NCBI GenBank assembly: GCA_002420015.1
Contig: DIHF01000061.1
Span: 4,887-19,359 of the forward strand
DNA: 14,473 nucleotides
Origin: Micavibrio sp. UBA5703
Lineage (GTDB): Bacteria; Pseudomonadota; Alphaproteobacteria; Micavibrionales; Micavibrionaceae
Direction of reading: 5' to 3'
A model generated the notes under the pieces. The model ran no database searches, was not told the origin of the DNA, and worked only from the letters and a program-made list of their open reading frames with translations. The position numbers and the translations under genes were made by a program. Shown here piece after piece: positions 12,030 through 14,473 of the stretch. The stretch's first letter is position 1. Every line of letters starts with the position of its first letter.

Positions 12030-14351
12030 ATGAAGCTGCATGCTTACGTACCCGTATATTCCCTCACCCTTCTGCTCAGCGCCGCCCTGCTGTTTTCCAT
12101 ACAACCAATGTTTTCCAAAATGATCCTGCCACTGCTGGGGGGCACGCCGCAGGTCTGGAACACGGCCATGCTGTTTTTCCAAGTCATGCTGCTCGGCGGC
12201 TACGCTTACGCCCACGGAACCACCAGATTTTTAAGCATCCGCGCCCAGGCCATACTGCACTTCATTCTTCTTGGCCTTTTTACGGTTGTTTTGCCGATTG
12301 CCGTACCGGAAGGATGGCTTCCCCCGGTCGATAAAGACCCGACATTGTGGCAGCTTAGCCTCATGAGCGTTACGGTCGGCGGGCCGTTTTTCGTACTGGC
12401 CGGAAGTGCTCCGATGCTCCAGCGCTGGTTTGCCGCAACAGACCATAAAGACGCGCATAATCCGTATTTCCTTTACGGCGCCAGCAACTTGGGTTCCATG
12501 ACTTCCCTGCTGGCCTATCCGGTCGTTATAGAACCGTTGTGGAATTTATCCGAACAATCGGCCATCTGGTCGTGGGGATATTATGTTCTTATGGGCTTGG
12601 CTGCCCTGTCCGCCCTTCTTGTCTGGCCGAAAGGAAACCTCAAGGAAAAACACGAAACGCATAATGGCGACGCGATAACATGGAGCCTGCGATTTAAATG
12701 GCTTTTGCTCGCATTCGCCCCCTCCAGCCTGATGCTGGGCGTTACGACCTTTATCACCACGGACATCGCTTCTGTGCCCCTTTTGTGGATTTTGCCGCTG
12801 GCGCTGTACGTCGGAACCTTCATTATCGTCTTCGCCCGCAATCCCATAATCAAACAGAAGGACATTTTAAGCATACAAGGCCTGCTGCTGGCCGGCCTCG
12901 CGGGATTGATGATCGCTACCTATATCTATCCCGACATTCCCCCTATGCTGCTGATACCAATTCACATGGTGTTGTTTTTCTTCTGCGCCCTGTCATGCCA
13001 TACCGAACTGGCCGCTTTGCGCCCACATTCCAGCCACCTGACGGAGTTTTATCTTCTGATGTCTTTAGGCGGCGCACTGGGCGGCGTGTTCAATGCGATC
13101 ATCGCACCACAATATTTTATCTTTCCACTTGAATACCCGCTGACATTGCTGCTGGTCGCGTCGTTACGTTTTTCGGCGCAAAAAGAAACCTCCTTACAAC
13201 AATCACTCCTGAAACTATCCGCTCACGTTAAAAAGAAGGGCATTGTCGACACAGCGCTTTCTGTGAACTTCATCTGCCTCGCCCTTATCATAATTTTAGC
13301 AACAGGCGCATTTTTAACCCCGATAAAAGCTGCACATCTTGTTTCCGCCTTTGTCGTTACCCTGTCGCTTCTTCTCCTGACGCAGCAACGCTGGATTTTC
13401 CTGCTCGGCTTTGCCTACACGCTTATGCTTTTTCCGCCCGGTTATGAATGGGGGCGCTTCTTTTTTAAAAATGTCATCCATCAGGACCGGAACTTCTTTG
13501 GCGTCATCAAGATTACCGATATGACGGTCGGCGAAAGGATTTTGCTTCATGGCACGACCAATCACGGCGCCCAGCCCCTTGATGAAAAACTCAGGCTGGA
13601 GCCGCTTTCCTATTACAGCCACTACAGCCCGCTAAACGATATCTTTGAACTTCTGGATACGAAGGCCGGAGACCAAAAAGTTGCCGTTCTGGGGCTTGGC
13701 ATCGGCGTCACGTCCTGTTTTGGCAACGAACGTCGCAAATTCGACTTTTTCGAAATCGACAAAGATATCGTCGATATAGCCGAAAATCCGGAAATGTTCA
13801 CCTATCTCTCCGATTGCGGAACTGATTACGATATCATTCTTGGCGACGGGCGCATGAAAATCGCCGACAAGCCGGAAGGGTCCTATGATCTCATACTTCT
13901 CGACGCTTTCAGTTCGGACAACATCCCCGTGCACCTCATGACGCTTGAAGCTGTCAAAATGTATCTGACAAAATTAAAGCCGGACGGCGTTTTGGTGTTT
14001 CACATTTCCAACCACTTCCTGGACCTGGAGCCTGTCCTTGCCAAGATCGGTCTGGAGGTATCCATCAACCCTTACGCCCGCTACACGCCCGGCGGCGAAT
14101 TGGAAGGAACGGAGATGCGCGGATACCCGGCCCATTTCCTTGTATTCTCTCCAACGCAGGAAAACATAAATTTCCTGACCGCGAAGGAGTGGAGCGAAGC
14201 CCGTTTCCGCCCCGGCGTTAAACCCTGGAGCGACCAGTTTTCAAATATCGTGAGCGTCCTTGGAAATCAGACGGGATTGGCGCGGCACAAGGAAATTCTG
14301 GCTAAGGAAAAAGAACAAAAAGAGGAAGGCGCCAATCTGAAAGGCGAATAA
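12030..14351 (+). CDS. Fused multi-pass membrane protein / spermidine-synthase-like domain, 773 aa
   Basis: Residues 1-470 are strongly hydrophobic, with about a dozen membrane helices starting right after MKLHAYVPVYSLTLLLSAAL. The cytosolic C-terminal part has the spermidine synthase fold: HQDRNFFGVIKI (485-496), LLHGTTNHGAQ (505-515), PLSYYSHYSPL (525-535), the nucleotide-binding GLGIG (555-559), EID (575-577), GDGR (605-608) and LLDAFSSDNIPVHLMTLEA (623-641). Proteins of this layout are common in bacteria and usually called fused MFS/spermidine synthase. Whether they make polyamines is not established; the SAM-type nucleotide site is retained. The last about 25 residues are a charged tail (KEKEQKEEGANLKGE). 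It is transcribed away from the suf operon and ends 2 bp before the convergent prfC stop. Confidence 0.9.
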   Translation: MKLHAYVPVYSLTLLLSAALLFSIQPMFSKMILPLLGGTPQVWNTAMLFFQVMLLGGYAYAHGTTRFLSIRAQAILHFILLGLFTVVLPIAVPEGWLPPVDKDPTLWQLSLMSVTVGGPFFVLAGSAPMLQRWFAATDHKDAHNPYFLYGASNLGSMTSLLAYPVVIEPLWNLSEQSAIWSWGYYVLMGLAALSALLVWPKGNLKEKHETHNGDAITWSLRFKWLLLAFAPSSLMLGVTTFITTDIASVPLLWILPLALYVGTFIIVFARNPIIKQKDILSIQGLLLAGLAGLMIATYIYPDIPPMLLIPIHMVLFFFCALSCHTELAALRPHSSHLTEFYLLMSLGGALGGVFNAIIAPQYFIFPLEYPLTLLLVASLRFSAQKETSLQQSLLKLSAHVKKKGIVDTALSVNFICLALIIILATGAFLTPIKAAHLVSAFVVTLSLLLLTQQRWIFLLGFAYTLMLFPPGYEWGRFFFKNVIHQDRNFFGVIKITDMTVGERILLHGTTNHGAQPLDEKLRLEPLSYYSHYSPLNDIFELLDTKAGDQKVAVLGLGIGVTSCFGNERRKFDFFEIDKDIVDIAENPEMFTYLSDCGTDYDIILGDGRMKIADKPEGSYDLILLDAFSSDNIPVHLMTLEAVKMYLTKLKPDGVLVFHISNHFLDLEPVLAKIGLEVSINPYARYTPGGELEGTEMRGYPAHFLVFSPTQENINFLTAKEWSEARFRPGVKPWSDQFSNIVSVLGNQTGLARHKEILAKEKEQKEEGANLKGE

Positions 14352-14353
14352 AT

Positions 14354-14473
14354 TTATTTTGTCGCCACAAACCGGATGGCTTTGTTCTTGTCGATAGCAT
14401 CAGTCAGGTGCCAGTCGTTGCGCGCAAGAAACACCGGGTCGCCGTCATGATCGTTCGCTATGGCGCTCTGATT
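14354..14473 (-). CDS. prfC: Peptide chain release factor 3, C-terminal 39 residues (runs off right edge)
   Basis: The minus-strand frame reads NQSAIANDHDGDPVFLARND and continues with WHLTDAIDKNKAIRFVATK, then TAA. It matches the end of RF3 (E. coli ...ALDGGDNLTYIATSMVNLNL ... YPDVVFRKTREH) in spacing and in the D-G-D/N, A, and RF.xTR/K positions. RF3 is the GTPase that recycles RF1 and RF2 from ribosomes after peptide release. The identification rests on a short C-terminal tail, so it is likely rather than certain. It converges with the fused synthase gene with a 2-bp gap, and no terminator hairpin is visible between them. Confidence 0.7.
   Translation of the reverse strand, partial: NQSAIANDHDGDPVFLARNDWHLTDAIDKNKAIRFVATK

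Overview
The window looks like a piece of an alphaproteobacterial chromosome. The reasons are the SUF operon order (Rrf2 regulator, sufB, sufC, sufD, sufS, sufT, A-type carrier), an SH3_4-type periplasmic protein, FabA and release factor 3 with alphaproteobacterial-looking residues, a mid-range GC content, and palindromic dispersed repeats of the kinds common in that class. I cannot name a genus.

Layout. The left edge holds the 5' end of fabA (minus strand) and, upstream of it, an unrecognised 324-residue protein. A short divergent intergenic region (1171-1415) leads rightward into a small protein with a charged N-terminus and a hydrophobic C-terminus. Converging on it is a secreted SH3-domain protein, whose N-terminal coding sequence contains a palindromic repeat read in frame. 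A textbook sigma70-type promoter (2431-2459) drives dusA (tRNA dihydrouridine synthase), an unrecognised 356-residue protein and probably a coupled 77-residue protein, all on the plus strand.

From 11.9 kb back to 4.9 kb, all on the minus strand, runs a complete SUF iron-sulfur cluster operon: an Rrf2 regulator, sufB, [GIY-YIG nuclease, four-helix membrane protein, CPCC-type cysteine-rich protein], sufC, sufD, sufS, sufT and a sufA-like carrier. SufBCD form the scaffold and ATPase, SufS supplies sulfur from cysteine, and the A-type carrier and SufT serve late delivery. No sufE or sufU is present here. Many junctions are tight (4-nt overlaps iscR/sufB, sufC/sufD and sufS/sufT; 14-nt overlap between the CPCC gene and sufC). 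The operon is interrupted at two places. Between sufB and sufC lie about 1.25 kb with three non-SUF genes and several palindromes. Between sufD and sufS lies a nested repeat element.

To the right, a divergent gene encodes a 773-residue membrane protein fused to a spermidine-synthase-like domain. It converges on the 3' end of a release-factor-3 gene (prfC) at the right edge.

The most interesting structure is at 9628-9991: a GIY-YIG nuclease gene bounded by two exact 32-bp inverted repeats, each itself a hairpin, with the gene's last codons and stop inside one repeat. Two shorter paired-palindrome elements (2252-2315 and 6938-7000) have the same inverted architecture but only 17-18 bp between the hairpins. 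This suggests that the nuclease gene is a cargo, or the driver, of a palindrome-based mobile element.
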